Source: an uncultured Clostridia bacterium (GTDB taxonomy: Bacteria > Bacillota > Clostridia > Oscillospirales > CAG-272). Taken from it: DNA of 5,410 bases. Below the pieces are notes generated by a model that did no database searches, had not been told where the DNA came from, and saw nothing but the letters and a program-made list of their open reading frames with translations. The stretch is taken from NCBI GenBank assembly GCA_937894775.1, contig CALAXC010000301.1, positions 1 through 5,410 on the forward strand, in the 5' to 3' direction. The translations under genes were made by a program, and so were the position numbers. Below, in pieces: positions 5,391 through 5,410 of this stretch. Positions within the stretch are counted from its first letter, which is position 1; each line of letters starts with the position of its first letter.

Positions 5391-5410
5391 CCGTGTCATC
5401 CTGAGCGTAG
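5391..5410 (-). repeat. Dispersed intergenic repeat, right copy (inverted)
   Basis: The reverse complement reads CTACGCTCAGGATGACACGG and matches bases 37-56 at 18 of 20 positions. It runs to the window edge, so its full length is not visible. The adjacent GC-rich stretch with GCTTCGCTCGGC (5369-5380) has the same CGCT-type composition as bases 1-45, suggesting a longer shared element at both ends. Confidence 0.55.

Overview
The window looks like a chromosomal segment from an anaerobic Firmicute of the class Clostridia, plausibly a gut Oscillospiraceae/Ruminococcaceae-type genome. This is inferred from the protein families, the strong AGGAG-type ribosome sites, the moderate GC content, the consensus sigma-A promoters and the dispersed GTGTCAT-CTGAGCG intergenic repeat. 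No taxonomic marker gene is present, so the assignment is tentative.

Layout: bases 1-264 are non-coding and hold one copy of a dispersed repeat, a perfect short hairpin, an AT-rich inverted repeat and a promoter (P1) whose -35 box lies inside a small palindrome. Four genes follow, all on the + strand: a MarR-family regulator (316-810), a long-chain fatty acid-CoA ligase-like adenylating enzyme (849-2600), a DegV/FakB fatty-acid-binding protein (2720-3586) and a full-length FakA-type fatty acid kinase (3593-5236). The second pair has its own promoter (P2, 2631-2659), with both boxes matching the sigma-A consensus and a 17-bp spacer. A strong intrinsic terminator closes the block at 5289-5332. 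A second, inverted copy of the dispersed repeat lies at the right edge.

How the genes may work together: FakB-type proteins hold a fatty acid while FakA phosphorylates its carboxylate, and the acyl-phosphate feeds phospholipid synthesis. The ligase would activate free fatty acids through an acyl-adenylate, normally to acyl-CoA. The block therefore encodes two chemically different ways to activate free (probably exogenous) fatty acids, with a MarR-type regulator that could sense acyl ligands. The Fak system itself is known. The linkage to an acyl ligase and regulator, and the possible shared operator, are the points worth a second look. I see no mobile element, CRISPR array, tRNA, rRNA or defence system.
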